This document shows positions 38,601 through 47,803 of a DNA stretch of 61,597 nucleotides, piece after piece; position 1 is the stretch's first letter, and every line of letters starts with the position of its first letter. The notes under the pieces are model-generated. The model saw nothing but the letters and a program-made list of their open reading frames with translations, ran no database searches and was not told where the DNA came from. Both the position numbers and the translations under genes were made by a program. The stretch comes from CBDCYN01 sp965224205. Its GTDB lineage: Bacteria > Planctomycetota > Phycisphaerae > Phycisphaerales > Phycisphaeraceae. The stretch is taken from positions 1 through 61,597 of the forward strand of contig CBDCYN010000030.1 of assembly GCA_965224205.1 (NCBI GenBank), read 5' to 3'.

Positions 38601-39581
38601 GAAGCGGATTTCATCGAGTTGTCGCGGACGGGCCTAATCGGCACTCCCCTTCCTATCAACGCCGGAGATATCAGGATACGAGGCGGCGATTTGCTTCTCA
38701 AGGATATTAGCGGGATTACGGCCTTCACCAATGGGTCGGGGCCCGGTGGCAACATTGACATCGAGGTGACACGATCGATCTCGATCAACCAAGACCCTGA
38801 AGTTCGGCATGGCAGCGGATTCTTTGCGGGGATCAATGCCGAGTCGTTCGGGTTTGACGCGTCGGGCTCCGGGGGCACCGTAAGTCTTCGGGCGGGCGAG
38901 CGGCTTTCTCTAACGAACACGAGGATTTCCTCTTCGGCCGAGCTTGCGGACGCAGGCAGCATCATTCTCCAGGGGGGTCAACAGATCGTGCTGGCCGATG
39001 CCACCGTCACGACCGAAGCAGGCGTCAACGGGGGTAACATCACGCTCATCGCTCCTCGACAGGTCATCCTCCGCAACAGCGATATCACCGCGGAGGCTCA
39101 GGAAAACGGCGGAAACGTGACGATCGATCCCGTCTTCGTCGATATGCGAGACGGCAGTGTTATCAGCGCCAACTCGGTCAACGGGAAGGGCGGGAATGTC
39201 ACAATTTTTGCTCAGATATTCCGGCAATCCAATGACAGCGAAATAACAGCCTCGTCGCAGTTCGGGGTGTCGGGCTCGATCGATATCCAATCCAATTTGG
39301 ACATCGCTGGCAGCTTGGTTAGCTTCCCCATCTCGCTGGCAAGCGATCAGATACAACTCGAGCCTGGGTGCGCGGTTCAGTTCGCCGAGGATGACAGCTC
39401 CTTCACTCTCACCGGATCGGGCGGGACGCCGCTACGTGCCGACGGGTGGGTCGTACCGTTCAACCTCGTGCACCGAGACAAGGTCTTGACAGGAGGGGCT
39501 GCGCCCGGGCAGATCGAGCCAGAACGAGTACGAATCCCTCAAAAAGTGGTGCCGGATCGTCGGTCGTTCACGCAACCTTGA
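35610..39581 (+). CDS. Two-partner-secretion exoprotein (filamentous haemagglutinin-like) with two TPS domains and a P domain
   Basis: A 1323-residue protein: signal peptide (MAMALLAVIPVSASAQ after a basic start), then a haemagglutination-activity TPS domain with NVFHSFSEFNVNAGQTAAF, NNVLARVTG and LMNPNGVVFGPGAQLDIGG. About residues 350-500 hold a proprotein-convertase P-like domain (VTLNISHPFDADVLAVLESP through DDGVLNNWSLTI). A second TPS domain follows at about 600-735 (LFHSFSHFSLGLDQSATF, LYLMNPSGFLFGANAQLDVG), then a beta-helix of GGN/GD repeats to a C-terminal QLEPGCAVQF and GSGGTPLRADG. TpsA proteins are exported through a TpsB/FhaC pore; none is encoded in the window. A second internal TPS domain is unusual. 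Confidence 0.87.
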   Translation: MRKRRSTQMRHVTMAMALLAVIPVSASAQIATDGSLGSGPAGALTPGLDATITIPAELGATICNDANTSCNVFHSFSEFNVNAGQTAAFTGPIGIDPGAVNNVLARVTGPSLSKIDGVLRTTVMPNANFFLMNPNGVVFGPGAQLDIGGSFVVTTADELSSTDGGRFAAATDLTGSVLTTSAPSSYGFLRPDGPGDVMVTGDPEAQTHLAVGPGRSISAVGGDLQLSSGVLSAPAGGINLVSVASAGEVGFDASTQAVEVDMAAFDKMGSIEMAGESQLQVSGEGGGGVVIHGGRLIIEDSTVVSRTLGELDGQGVDIEVADLFSLVRSSIDTRSDAGGDGGPVQITAAAIVLDAREAVAEVGIFTDSLAEPSTGVAKLSVTLNISHPFDADVLAVLESPGGTRVILFDGVGGGGHDFIDTTLDDQADEPIFFGAAPFTGVFRPEDPLAVLVGEIAEGVWVLELDDTFPTLDDGVLNNWSLTIGGVVFQSTDVGQGFDGSIVVRSSLSVDAQGLVVPGEGDLTPSRAGNVSLKGQRIETFGDVTLSAQAFSLGNVGGIEVTATEVTKDGLDAQFVLRGPGAGEFDIFVGRVVLDGSLGPAAELTGPDFLIDVGSGRVHGANLFHSFSHFSLGLDQSATFTSPEEIKHILVRVTGGTASAIDGQIRTFGGEAALYLMNPSGFLFGANAQLDVGDAFAMTTANAMGLDDGGLFTAAFDLVGAELSGGTPDTLVFADQDASSVFLQGSAFQVPEQRALSIVSEGIQVDGATLSAPSGRINLVSVASEGSVSLSGSDPRSSIDLTTNQDRGDIRLDNGAQVTTSGLGGGQIFVRARDLTLEGSGPEGDTQIKSTNSEFLADDVIEIDLTGDLTLLPPAVIEIGAIGEVEGGTLWIAADRVVLNEPRDDPGPSSLLPRLATSGTNAGDLQIRAREVRMEHLSYIESKGRVEIEVDLFMSKVGGLVWANGVNSAGGKGDVVIRAKTHLQEGLIFAESGGNIELEADFIELSRTGLIGTPLPINAGDIRIRGGDLLLKDISGITAFTNGSGPGGNIDIEVTRSISINQDPEVRHGSGFFAGINAESFGFDASGSGGTVSLRAGERLSLTNTRISSSAELADAGSIILQGGQQIVLADATVTTEAGVNGGNITLIAPRQVILRNSDITAEAQENGGNVTIDPVFVDMRDGSVISANSVNGKGGNVTIFAQIFRQSNDSEITASSQFGVSGSIDIQSNLDIAGSLVSFPISLASDQIQLEPGCAVQFAEDDSSFTLTGSGGTPLRADGWVVPFNLVHRDKVLTGGAAPGQIEPERVRIPQKVVPDRRSFTQP

Positions 39582-39698
39582 CGCCCTACGAGATCTTCAG
39601 GGATGCCCTGTCACGGGAGTTAGAGAGAATCGATCGTCGGATCGTCGTATTATGTCACCTATGAGAACGTTTTTTGATCGATGCCGCCCGTTGCATCT

Positions 39699-40121
39699 CT
39701 ACCGACACCCGCCCGGCACACACTGCAGCTCGATCACCATCCCTGCCGCCAGTCTCGCATGCTCCTCGATTGGGTAAGACTCGCTAGCCAAACCCAGCGG
39801 CATCAGGTGCTCACGGACGCGGTGAAGCGTGCCGGCCATGTCCTGGTACTCGGCCGGGTCGATCCGGTCCGCGCCCGCCGGTGGATCTTCCAGCCCCTGT
39901 AGCTTGTGCAGCTCCTTGCAGGCACGCAGGGCCACGGCGTAATCGGCCAGCTCGCAGCTTTTCTCGTATAAATTGGTGAGGCGGGAGATCGCGGCCGAGA
40001 GCTGACGGTCACGGTCGCAGCGCGTGGTCTGTGTCATGGGGGAGGCCTCCTCGGCCGTACCGATCGGTTCTGGCCGAGGAGATTGGGGTGTATAAGTTTT
40101 GTCTTCAGCCCTGCGGATCAT
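39699..40121 (-). CDS. Unknown 140-residue helical protein (paralogue of 14765-15199)
   Basis: The helical core RLTNLYEKSCELADYAVALRAC and IEEHARLAAGMVIELQ matches its paralogue. AGGAGT lies six bases before the ATG. The frame is preceded by the TTGGCAACCTT repeat, exactly as for the paralogue, so repeat plus ORF travel as a module; here it is in the opposite orientation and free of insertions. No function is recognised; the module's link to an integrase at the other locus suggests a role in an integrative element. Confidence 0.65.
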   Translation of the reverse strand: MIRRAEDKTYTPQSPRPEPIGTAEEASPMTQTTRCDRDRQLSAAISRLTNLYEKSCELADYAVALRACKELHKLQGLEDPPAGADRIDPAEYQDMAGTLHRVREHLMPLGLASESYPIEEHARLAAGMVIELQCVPGGCR

Positions 40122-40142
40122 ATCGAACTCCTGGGGTGAAAG

Positions 40143-40412
40143 GCGATTAGCAAGATATGGTTATTCTATCAGCGCCTCAAGATATTTTCCGTGGAAAGAA
40201 ACAAAACCGTGATTTCTAGCTTTTCCGTCGGTAGATTGAAACTCAGTCGCAAAAAGGACCCGTTGCCCTCGAAGGTTGCCAAGCTGCCCTACCCCCAAAA
40301 CCTTGGCATCCTTGGCGATGTTGGCAACCTTTGGCGTTCCTGAGCTGCCAGGGCCGGTTTCATCGGGATCAAAGATTGCCAACTGAATCGAAGGTTGCCA
40401 AGGGTACTGACC
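40143..40412. repeat. Dispersed repeat with TTGGCAACCTT motifs (copy 2, uninterrupted)
   Basis: The reverse complement of the repeat at 11887-12118, continuing through the point where the IS701-like element is inserted in that copy, to the tcttgctaatcgc shared before both paralogous ORFs. It contains the same set of TTGGCAACCTT and inverted AAGGTTGCCAA motifs. It provides the empty site for the IS701-like insertion. Confidence 0.65.
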
Positions 40413-40684
40413 TCCAGCTCCGGCCTGATCACCGGGTCACTCAAGATGAGGGAGATAAATCGTAATCGATGAGGCCAACGACGTTGTAAACGTTGAGGTA
40501 ATCGACATCACCTGCCTGCCGCTTGTGGGAAGCGTGGTTTGTCCGCTTGTGCCAGATCTGGACCTTTTGTCATTTGGCTCATAGATCCGCATGGGACCCC
40601 CTGAGGATGAAAGCACAATAGCGGGCGGGTAGACTTGAGGTGTCAAGGATGTCGTGTCGTCCTCCTTCATCTCGATCTGGTGAC

Positions 40685-41653
40685 ATGCCCAAGAGATCAA
40701 CCTCAATCGTGAAATCGAAGGCGAAGAAAGGTTCGAAGAAGCAACCGGCGGATCCGTACCCCCTTAGCCAGCGATTTCTTAACCAGCTCAAGAAGATTGT
40801 GGGTCGGGTCATGGAGCTTGATTTCGAGCAGACCCAGGCCCAGTTTGCGTTTCTATGTGACGAACTCGAGCAATGGATACTGAATGCGCAGAGCGGCCAG
40901 GAATGGGACAACACGATCCCGATGGTGTTTGAGCTTGCGTGCCTGGCCAGGCGGCTGGGTTTCGACCATGGTCCGTTCTGGTTTGTGCACGAAGAGAACG
41001 AAGTCGGCGTTGGGATCGACAGGCTGGCTTACACCCCTCCTTACGGCGGTGTCGTGAGTACGGTCACCCTCGGGGGGTACATGTCTGATGACAAAAACGA
41101 TGAATTTTGTTGCCTACGAGGACCGACGCCAGATGATCATGAAAGGTCCTTGTGGGTTGAGCACCTTCAGCGTTGGCGGCGAGCTACGGGGCGCCGGCTA
41201 CCTAGACAGTTTGTGGATCACCCTGAGTTTGAGAGCCGGATGATCACCGAGGCGGGGTTCGCTTGGATCGGCGGGCTGTTTCGACAGCGCAAACCGATAC
41301 CGATTCGGACAGCGACGGAGGAACCACGAGAGGTCGCTATAAGAGATGATGCTTCGAAACCGAAAGGATCACGAGGCGGTAGCCCCTCAAGTCGCACACG
41401 GTGGACCCCTTCGAAGGCCTCGCAGTCAAAGAATCGGCGGGTTCCTAAAGAGCCGACCCGCAAGGTGCCTTTTTCCAAAGGGATGGAATGGTTCAAGATG
41501 GCCCGTTCAACGCTAGCCCAAGCGGTGGCTACCGGGGCTATTGCCGGGAAGAAAATCTCAGATCGTCGCTGGCAGTTCGATTTGGGAGATCTCCTGGATC
41601 AAAATCCCAAGGCTATCCCCGACGCGGATCCCAGTAGGAACACGTCTCACTAG
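40685..41653 (+). CDS. Unknown protein with basic linker and helical C-terminus
   Basis: A 322-residue protein from ATG 40685 (MPKRSTSIVKSKAKK). The N-terminal domain (residues 30-130) is helical with FEQTQAQFAFLCDELEQWIL and contains IPMVFELACLARRLGFDHGPFW. A basic, serine- and proline-rich linker (about 215-265) leads to a C-terminal segment (FKMARSTLAQAVATGAIAGKK then ISDRRWQFDLGDLLD) that resembles a small winged-helix or excisionase-like DNA-binding fold. No family is recognised. It stands just left of the MITE-like repeat at the edge of the left integrative element. Confidence 0.55.
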   Translation: MPKRSTSIVKSKAKKGSKKQPADPYPLSQRFLNQLKKIVGRVMELDFEQTQAQFAFLCDELEQWILNAQSGQEWDNTIPMVFELACLARRLGFDHGPFWFVHEENEVGVGIDRLAYTPPYGGVVSTVTLGGYMSDDKNDEFCCLRGPTPDDHERSLWVEHLQRWRRATGRRLPRQFVDHPEFESRMITEAGFAWIGGLFRQRKPIPIRTATEEPREVAIRDDASKPKGSRGGSPSSRTRWTPSKASQSKNRRVPKEPTRKVPFSKGMEWFKMARSTLAQAVATGAIAGKKISDRRWQFDLGDLLDQNPKAIPDADPSRNTSH

Positions 41654-41705
41654 CCGACGTTCATGCGTTCGAACAGCTGCCGTTCGTCCTGTCTAATTGA
41701 TCCTA

Positions 41706-41807
41706 TTGATCTTTGAATTGTTGACTTAACTGCTCTGGAGTTAGCTCGGTCCTGAAAAACCCATCTGCTGACAAGCCTCGGAATTAAGTCAACAATTCAA
41801 AGATCAA
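41706..41807. repeat. MITE-like 102-bp palindromic element flanked by TA
   Basis: Perfect 24-base inverted repeats (41706-41729, beginning TTGATCTTTGAATTG, and 41784-41807) enclose a 54-base unique spacer. TA lies directly outside both ends (41704-41705 and 41808-41809), the duplication expected of IS630/mariner transposition. The ends do not match the IS630 types in this window. It could instead be a regulatory palindrome for the DUF1580 gene 120 bases downstream. Confidence 0.6.
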
Positions 41808-41927
41808 TAATTAACATTAACTACCACGAATTGATCCCAATTAGCGCAATCCGTCGCAGTAGCTCTAGGCGCGCCTTTCGTTCGGGTCTACAACGATTTC
41901 GATGATCGCACCGGTGAAAGGCCCACG

Positions 41928-42257
41928 ATGTTTGAAAGCGAGCAGCGGTTGACGCTGGCCGAAGCAGCGGACAAAGCGCCCGGGCGTCCGCACGTATCTT
42001 CCTTGTGGCGCTACTGCCGGTACGGCATCCGAGCCGCCAACGGCATGCGGATTCACCTGGAACACGCCCGGTTCGGTTCTCGGATCTACACCTCCGTCGA
42101 AGCGTTGCAACGGTTTGCCCAACGGTTAGCCGACGCCGACCGAGAACACTTCGAACACGATTCCGATGTCGACGCCGTCGAGTCGGTCCTTCATCCACCC
42201 TTGAAAAACAGGCGAAGCCGTCCGAGTCAAGATCGTCGTCTGCATCGTTCTCAGTGA
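41928..42257 (+). CDS. DUF1580 protein, excisionase-like HTH
   Basis: A 109-residue protein with LTLAEAADKAPGRPHVSSLWRYCRYGIRA (HTH), then IHLEHARFGSRIYTSVEALQRFAQRL, the DUF1580 pattern known mainly from planctomycetes, usually in mobile elements. The winged-helix layout resembles Xis/AlpA proteins. GAAAGG precedes the ATG by six bases. It is the first gene of the left integrative element and probably regulates it. Confidence 0.75.
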   Translation: MFESEQRLTLAEAADKAPGRPHVSSLWRYCRYGIRAANGMRIHLEHARFGSRIYTSVEALQRFAQRLADADREHFEHDSDVDAVESVLHPPLKNRRSRPSQDRRLHRSQ

Positions 42258-42882
42258 TGTCGTAGCGCAAAGAAAAAGCCCCGATCGGCTGCCACCGCGG
42301 GGCGTTAAGGATCTTCAACGTGTCTATTTTAAGTCCGCCGTCCCGATCAGACAATCAGTCATTCTCATCGTCACCGCTGAACCATCCCCCCCGACGGCGT
42401 TGGGGATCCCGTCATGATCTTGAGCTGCCCTTAGATTCAACCTGTCTGGCCCAACCCGTGGGAAGGGTCTTGCCATGATCGCTCACGCAGACATCCAAAA
42501 AGCGATCGAAACCCTGGACAAGCTCAGTCCGTTGCGGGCCGATGATCGGTCGATGTGGCTACAGGTCGGGATGGCCTTGCACAGCGTCGACTCGTCTCAG
42601 GAGATGTTGAGGCGGTGGGATCATTGGAGCCGCCAAAGCGAAAAGTATAAAGAAGGTGAATGTGCCCGACAGTGGCGCAGTTTCAAAGCCGACGGCGGAG
42701 TGGGACTAGGCACACTGCTGCACTGGGCCAAGGCCGACAGCGGAGAACCGCCAAGGAATCCCGAGAGGGAACCCCCTAAACGCCGACGATCACCCAAGGC
42801 TCAATCCCCGAGATCGAGTGCCAAGGAGATTTATCCCTCCCCTGAGGATGCGACAGAAGCCACGACGCTAAAGGGTATCTGT

Positions 42883-44319
42883 TTAGCGGTTAGCCGGTTG
42901 AATCTGGGCGGTTGAGATGAGTCGTCTCAGGTGATCGGGGTGCTGATCGGAGGCAGCACGCAGGAGGTGGGACAGAAAAGCCAACGCGTCGTGGGCGTGT
43001 TGATCACAAGTCGTCAGGACGCTGCCCAGAATTTCCTGAGCACGAGCACCCGCAGCCGTACGGTTGCCGCCGAAGACCTTGCGGTTGACCACCGCCGGGC
43101 GGATCGCCTGCTCGGCGGGCCAGTTGGTCGCTTCGATCCCCGGTTCATACAGAAACGTGAGGATCTCATCGGCGTGGCGAGCCAGGTGATTGCGAAACGT
43201 TCGGTTGCCACGATGCGATAGACGCCAAGCCAGCAAGCGGTCCAACCGCTTACGCAATCGCCCGCGGGCACAGGCCAAGCCATGCTCGCTGATCGTTCCC
43301 GCGTCGCGTCGATCACGAAGACGCAGCGCATCGAGCAACAACGCCTTGACCTTCCGCGGGAAACGCACCGCCCCACGCGTGGCTTGCTCCAGCAACATGC
43401 CCGTCCGCCGAAGCAGATGCGCCAAGCATTGCTGATGCGTGGCCTGTTCCAAAGAATCGTAAGGCGACCAGCCGTCGTGGATCATCCGCCCGGCATAGTC
43501 CTTGCCCAACACGTCCCGCACCACCTCGCCGCCGCGGCTGGGGCGGATGACATACAGCGTGACTTTCTTCGTCACGAACACCCACATCCACTGCAGCCAT
43601 CCGCCGACTTTCCAGCCGGTTTCATCGGGGTAAACCGTGTCGCTGTGACGCACCACGTCACGCAGGCCGTCGTAAACAGATTGACCGCGTCGGGCCGTAC
43701 GTAGCACGACGTGCGTCGCACCGCCACGGGTGATCGAGATCCCGAAGACCTGCTTGAGCAAGCCTTGGATGTCGCCATAACTCAGCCCGTACTTGTCCTT
43801 CATCAGGACGATCATGGCTTGAAGGTCCGGCCCCAGCTGGGAGGCCGCCGCCCCCGTGGCATCTGAGGTCTGCAACGGGTGGCGGGGGTGAAGGCGTCGA
43901 CCACACCGCGTGCATGAACCCACGTGCAGGTCGAAACGTCGCACCACCGGCCGGCGGGGGATCTCGACCTGGAACTGATGGGTCACGTGATCTTCTTGGG
44001 CCTCGCCGCCGCAGCCGGGACACCGCGGGGTCAACGGCACGTCGATGACCTCGTCGGGGGGTTGCGGGGGTGGGGGCCGATGGGCTTTGGGGCCGTACGC
44101 CTTGCCCGCCTTGCGGCCGGGCTTCTTGGGCTGGGTTTTGGGCGATCCCTTGGAGAACGGCGCGGCTTGGCGTTGGGTCGAACGCGTGGCTTGTTCGAGG
44201 CGTTGTTCGAGTTGGCCGGCCCGAGCTTCGAGTTGAGCCACACGCTTCTCGAGTCGCAGGATCTGCCGGTCTTTCTCGGCGATGATTTCAAGCAGTTGAT
44301 CGTAGGTGGGTCGAGCCAT
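42883..44319 (-). CDS. IS66-family transposase (TnpC-like)
   Basis: A 478-residue protein from ATG 44319 (MARPTYDQLLEIIAEKDRQIL): an N-terminal coiled coil, a zinc-finger region with CPGCGG and CTRCGR, then the DDE domain with YPDETGWKVGG (D), MIHDGWSPY (D), a CLAHLLR segment and WPAEQAIRPAVVNRK-like C-terminus with the catalytic E. A longer open frame upstream belongs to the nested IS630 and is not part of this protein. The IS630 is inserted 78 bases upstream of the ATG, likely uncoupling it from the element promoter. Confidence 0.93.
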   Translation of the reverse strand: MARPTYDQLLEIIAEKDRQILRLEKRVAQLEARAGQLEQRLEQATRSTQRQAAPFSKGSPKTQPKKPGRKAGKAYGPKAHRPPPPQPPDEVIDVPLTPRCPGCGGEAQEDHVTHQFQVEIPRRPVVRRFDLHVGSCTRCGRRLHPRHPLQTSDATGAAASQLGPDLQAMIVLMKDKYGLSYGDIQGLLKQVFGISITRGGATHVVLRTARRGQSVYDGLRDVVRHSDTVYPDETGWKVGGWLQWMWVFVTKKVTLYVIRPSRGGEVVRDVLGKDYAGRMIHDGWSPYDSLEQATHQQCLAHLLRRTGMLLEQATRGAVRFPRKVKALLLDALRLRDRRDAGTISEHGLACARGRLRKRLDRLLAWRLSHRGNRTFRNHLARHADEILTFLYEPGIEATNWPAEQAIRPAVVNRKVFGGNRTAAGARAQEILGSVLTTCDQHAHDALAFLSHLLRAASDQHPDHLRRLISTAQIQPANR

Positions 44320-44398
44320 CCTGGCTGTTCCTGTCGTGTCGTCCTGACCGATGGTGAAGCGGGCACCCCAGCCCTTCGAACGCCATCTTATCCCTTTA

Positions 44399-45546
44399 TA
44401 CCTCACGCGGCTAAGATTGTCCGATTGTTGAAGTGTTGGAAGTTGCGGGTGATGAGGGTTTGGACGTTGGGTTTGTCGTCGGTGGCCAGCTTGGCGATGC
44501 CGTCGTGGATGGCTTGCTGAAATCGATCGAACGTTTCGTAGTACCGGCCGTTGAGGCAGCGTTTCTTGAGCAGGCCCCAGATCCGTTCGATCAGGTTCAG
44601 GTGCGGCGAGTAGGACGGCAGGAACATCAACTCGATGCCCAACCCCACGGCCCGATCTTGGACCAACCGGCAGCGTTGATACCGCGCGTTGTCCAGCACC
44701 AGGGTGATCGCTTGGCCGGGGTAACGCCCCGCGAGCGTCTCGAGTAATTCGCAGACCGTTTGGGCCGTGATGTACGTCGTGTTCGTGACGGTCACCAACT
44801 CTCGGGTCACGAAATCCAACGCCCCCAACACGTTCAGCCGGCGGCGGCCGGTGGGCGTGCGGATGAACAGCCTCACCACGCACCACACGTAGCACAGAAA
44901 CGCGCCATGGACGAAGTGGCAGGCGTCTACAAAAAAACCCTGCGATCACCCCGTTCGGCTTCGTCCAAAGCCGGATCGAGGGTCTGTTCAAGGAATTCAC
45001 GCTGCTGTTGATGCTTGGCCTGATCAAGCTTGCCCGGCACACCCCCGAGCTTGCGACGACGCAGACCCAGCCGTTTCAAAAAAGCTCGCACTTGCGTCGG
45101 GCCGCGACGCAGACCGGTGAGTTGCGTGATCTGATGGCTCGCCTCGTGGATCGTCGACGGCGGGTGTTGTTCCAAAGACGCCTTGACCTTCGGGCCGTGC
45201 GCGTTCAATTGACTGGGCTGACCCCGGTAGCCGTTTTGCCTCAACGCCTCGATCCCACCGTCGAGGTACGTATTCAAATAACGCTGCACCGTCCGGCTGC
45301 TGACCCCTGCCAAGGCCGCGATCTGCCGATGTGCCAACCCATGGCTCTTGAGCCAAACCACCTGCAACTTCCGCCGCACCCGCGGATCTGGATCGCTAAA
45401 ACGCCCCCGATCCAACGCCGCCACCGCATCGTCCGTCAATGTGATCTGAAGCATCCATGCCTCCTGTGTCCAGTGACTTCGTAGTAAAATCAAACCGCTA
45501 ACGTCAGCCTATTCTACCGATCAGACAAACTCACCCGAGGAAGGTA
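44399..45546 (-). mobile_element. IS630-family element, type B copy 2, 1148 bp
   Basis: Same ends and length as 12217-13364, in the opposite orientation, with TA at 44397-44398 and 45547-45548. It is inserted in the IS66 element upstream of its transposase gene, so it arrived after the IS66. Confidence 0.95.
44403..45454 (-). CDS. IS630-family transposase in two frames joined at a T7 run (copy 2)
   Basis: Identical in every residue to the transposase of copy 1: ATG 45454 after AGGAGG, OrfA to 44927, T7 slip, then the DDE half ending RTILAA. The same first D (VDACHF) is reachable only by the -1 shift. Confidence 0.9.
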
Positions 45547-47494
45547 TATATCGATGGCCGATTATAGACCGCGATCAGCAGATCAGAATTTCAAAATCCA
45601 ACGCCCTCCCGTGCCTGGCTAGACGCTAAACAGATACGCTAAAGGTAAAGAAAAAACATGGGCGTGACTGGCGTTGGGTCCATTCATACAAGTACACCGA
45701 CCCGGACGGTGCCGAACTGGCCCGGGTGCTGCGTTTCGAATCACCGGACAACCGTGAAAAGACCTTTCGTCCCATCAGCCTCACGGCAGCGGGCTGGACA
45801 CTGGGCGACCCACCGGGTCTGTGGTCGTTGTATCGGCTCACAGATCTCTCCGTCGTCAACGGATCCCAGAATAGCTGTAGCAGAAGACGGGTCTACATCG
45901 TCGAAGGTGAGAAGGCGGTGGAGGCCGCGGTGTCGATCGGGCTGCTGGCCACGACCAGCGCCCACGGGGCTCAGTCCCCGCATAAGACCGATTGGTCACC
46001 GATAGCTGATTTCGAGTGCGTCATCCTCCCCGACCACGACGAAGGCGGTGAACAATATTCCCAGAGTGTGACCGGTCTTCTGCACAAACTCTCACCTCAA
46101 CCTCATGTCAAGGTCGTCCCGCTACCGGGCCTGTCCGACCACGGAGACATCGTGGACTACATCGAGGCCCGCCGAACCGCGGGCGACACCGACGAGAAGA
46201 TTAGGATGAAGATCGAGCAACTCGCAGAGGAAGCCCTGCCGGTTGAACCCGAATACGAGCCAGGCAGTCCGGTGATCGTCCGGTTAGCCGATGTCCAACC
46301 CCGGCACATTGAGTGGTTGTGGCAGGGACGGATCGCGTTGGGCAAGCTGACTCTGATCGTCGGCGACCCGGGCCTGGGTAAGAGCACGCTGTCCCTGGAC
46401 ATCGCCTCACGGGTCTCCACCGGCACGCCTTGGCCCGATGCTCCTGGGGAGCCGAACTCGACTGGTTCTGTGGTGCTGTTGTCTGCTGAAGACGAAATCG
46501 ATGATACGATCCGTCCCCGCCTCGACGCCGCCGGCGCAGATGTGAGCCGGATCTTCGCCCTTGAGAGCGTCAAGAAGCGCCTGCCGGATTCAGACCAGAT
46601 CCATGACGCAACGTTCTGTCTTGAAACCGACCTGGCGGCGCTCGAAACCACGATCCGGCGAACCGGTCACGTACGCTTGGTCGTGATCGACCCGATCTCC
46701 GCCTACACCGGGAAGACCGACTCACACAAGAACGCCGAAGTCCGCAGGCTATTAGCTCCGCTCAAGGCACTGGCCGAACGCTACCAGGTGGCGATCGTGA
46801 TGGTCTCGCACCTCAACAAGGACACGAACAAAGACGCGATCTATCGTGTCACCGGGTCCCTCGCCTTCGCCGCGGCCGCCCGAGCGGTCTGGGCGGTAGT
46901 CCCAGACGACAACGATAAGAAACGCCTGCTGTTTCTGCCCATCAAGAACAACCTGGCGACGAGCGATCGACAGGGCTTGGCGTTTTCGATCGTCAAGGCC
47001 ACCCCGTTGGATATCGGTTGCGTGCGATGGGAACCGGACCCGGTCGAGATCACCGCCCAAGAAGCCTTCTCCGGGACGGGCGCCTCACGATCAAAAGATC
47101 ACAACGACAACGACAACTCTGCTTTGGACGAAGCCAAACAATGGCTCCAAGAGGTCCTCGCCGACGGCCCCGTGCCCGCCGAGGAGATTCTGGTTCGAGC
47201 CAAGCAGGACGGGATCGCCAAACGCACCCTCGATCGAGCCAAGAAAGATTCGGGCGTTCTGTCTGGCAAAGAGGGATCTGGACCGTGGAGCTGGAATATC
47301 CCCGCCCTGACGCTTCTACGAAAGATGAAGACTTCATCGCAAGAGCAACCCAACCAGATCTTGTCATCGGATCCATGTCCTTCAACCCAGCCTGAGAAGT
47401 CCTCCCCTGGTGATGATCCTCAAGACTCACACGGAACCCAAACAGACACGGCGAAAGGCTCACCGGACGATCGCCCTCAGACAGCACCTGAACC

Positions 47495-47803
47495 ATGACC
47501 CGGCCGCATCAAGACCCGGAACCCCACGCTGACCTCAGTTGCGATGCCATGGATGTTCAGCCATCCATCCACCCGCTGCTTGCGCCGGTCGAGCCCTTAG
47601 CGATCGACGCGGAGGGTGCCGCCAGGCTCCTGGGCTTAAGCCGTAGCATGTTCTACAAGATGGCCGAAGCCGGTAAGATCGGCCCCCAAGGCAGACGATT
47701 CGGTCGCTGCGTGCGGTACAGCCTCCCGGAACTCAAATGCTGGGCCCACGCCGGTATGCCGCCCCGTCACCAATGGAATCTAGAAAAGGAGAACCAGCCA
47801 TGA
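47495..47803 (+). CDS. AlpA-like HTH protein, probable excisionase
   Basis: A 102-residue protein. Its C-terminal half is a MerR/AlpA-type winged helix (LAIDAEGAARLLGLSRSMFYKMAEAGKIG then GRRFGRCVRYSLPELKCWAHAG). It overlaps both neighbours by four bases (ATGA), the primase upstream and the integrase downstream, so the three are translationally coupled. AlpA/Xis proteins bend attachment-site DNA to favour excision or activate the integrase. A similar gene serves the right element (56254-56508). Confidence 0.85.
   Translation: MTRPHQDPEPHADLSCDAMDVQPSIHPLLAPVEPLAIDAEGAARLLGLSRSMFYKMAEAGKIGPQGRRFGRCVRYSLPELKCWAHAGMPPRHQWNLEKENQP

Larger units (their letters stand above)
42875..45637 (-). mobile_element. 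IS66-family element (tnpC only) with a nested IS630
   Basis: Inverted repeats start GTATCTGTTTAGCGGTTAGC on the left and GTATCTGTTTAGCGTCTAGC from the right. The 8-bp duplication GCTAAAGG lies at 42867-42874 and 45638-45645, as usual for IS66. Net length without the IS630 is about 1.6 kb, enough for the transposase only, as in the short IS66 subgroup. Confidence 0.95.
42475..47498 (+). pseudogene. Element primase/helicase: PriCT-2, TOPRIM and RepA-like ATPase, split by IS66
   Basis: The IS66 element at 42875-45637 splits this gene. Dropping it and one 8-bp duplication joins 42475-42874 to 45646-47498 as 751 codons. Domains: a PriCT-2-like N-terminus (residues 1-90, DDRSMWLQVGMALHS and GECARQWRSF); a TOPRIM-like part (about 210-320, VYIVEGEKAVEAAVS and CVILPDHDEGG); an AAA ATPase of the RepA/KaiC type (about 345-570) with Walker A GDPGLGKST and VIDPISAYTG. 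It would prime and unwind element DNA. The start follows GGAAGGG. The second part may still be translated as a separate ATPase. The stop overlaps the AlpA start (ATGA). Confidence 0.85.

Noticed and set aside
42883..45042. A single 719-codon minus-strand frame that appears to fuse two proteins
   Set aside because: The first third is an off-frame reading of the nested IS630; only the part from 44319 is the IS66 transposase.
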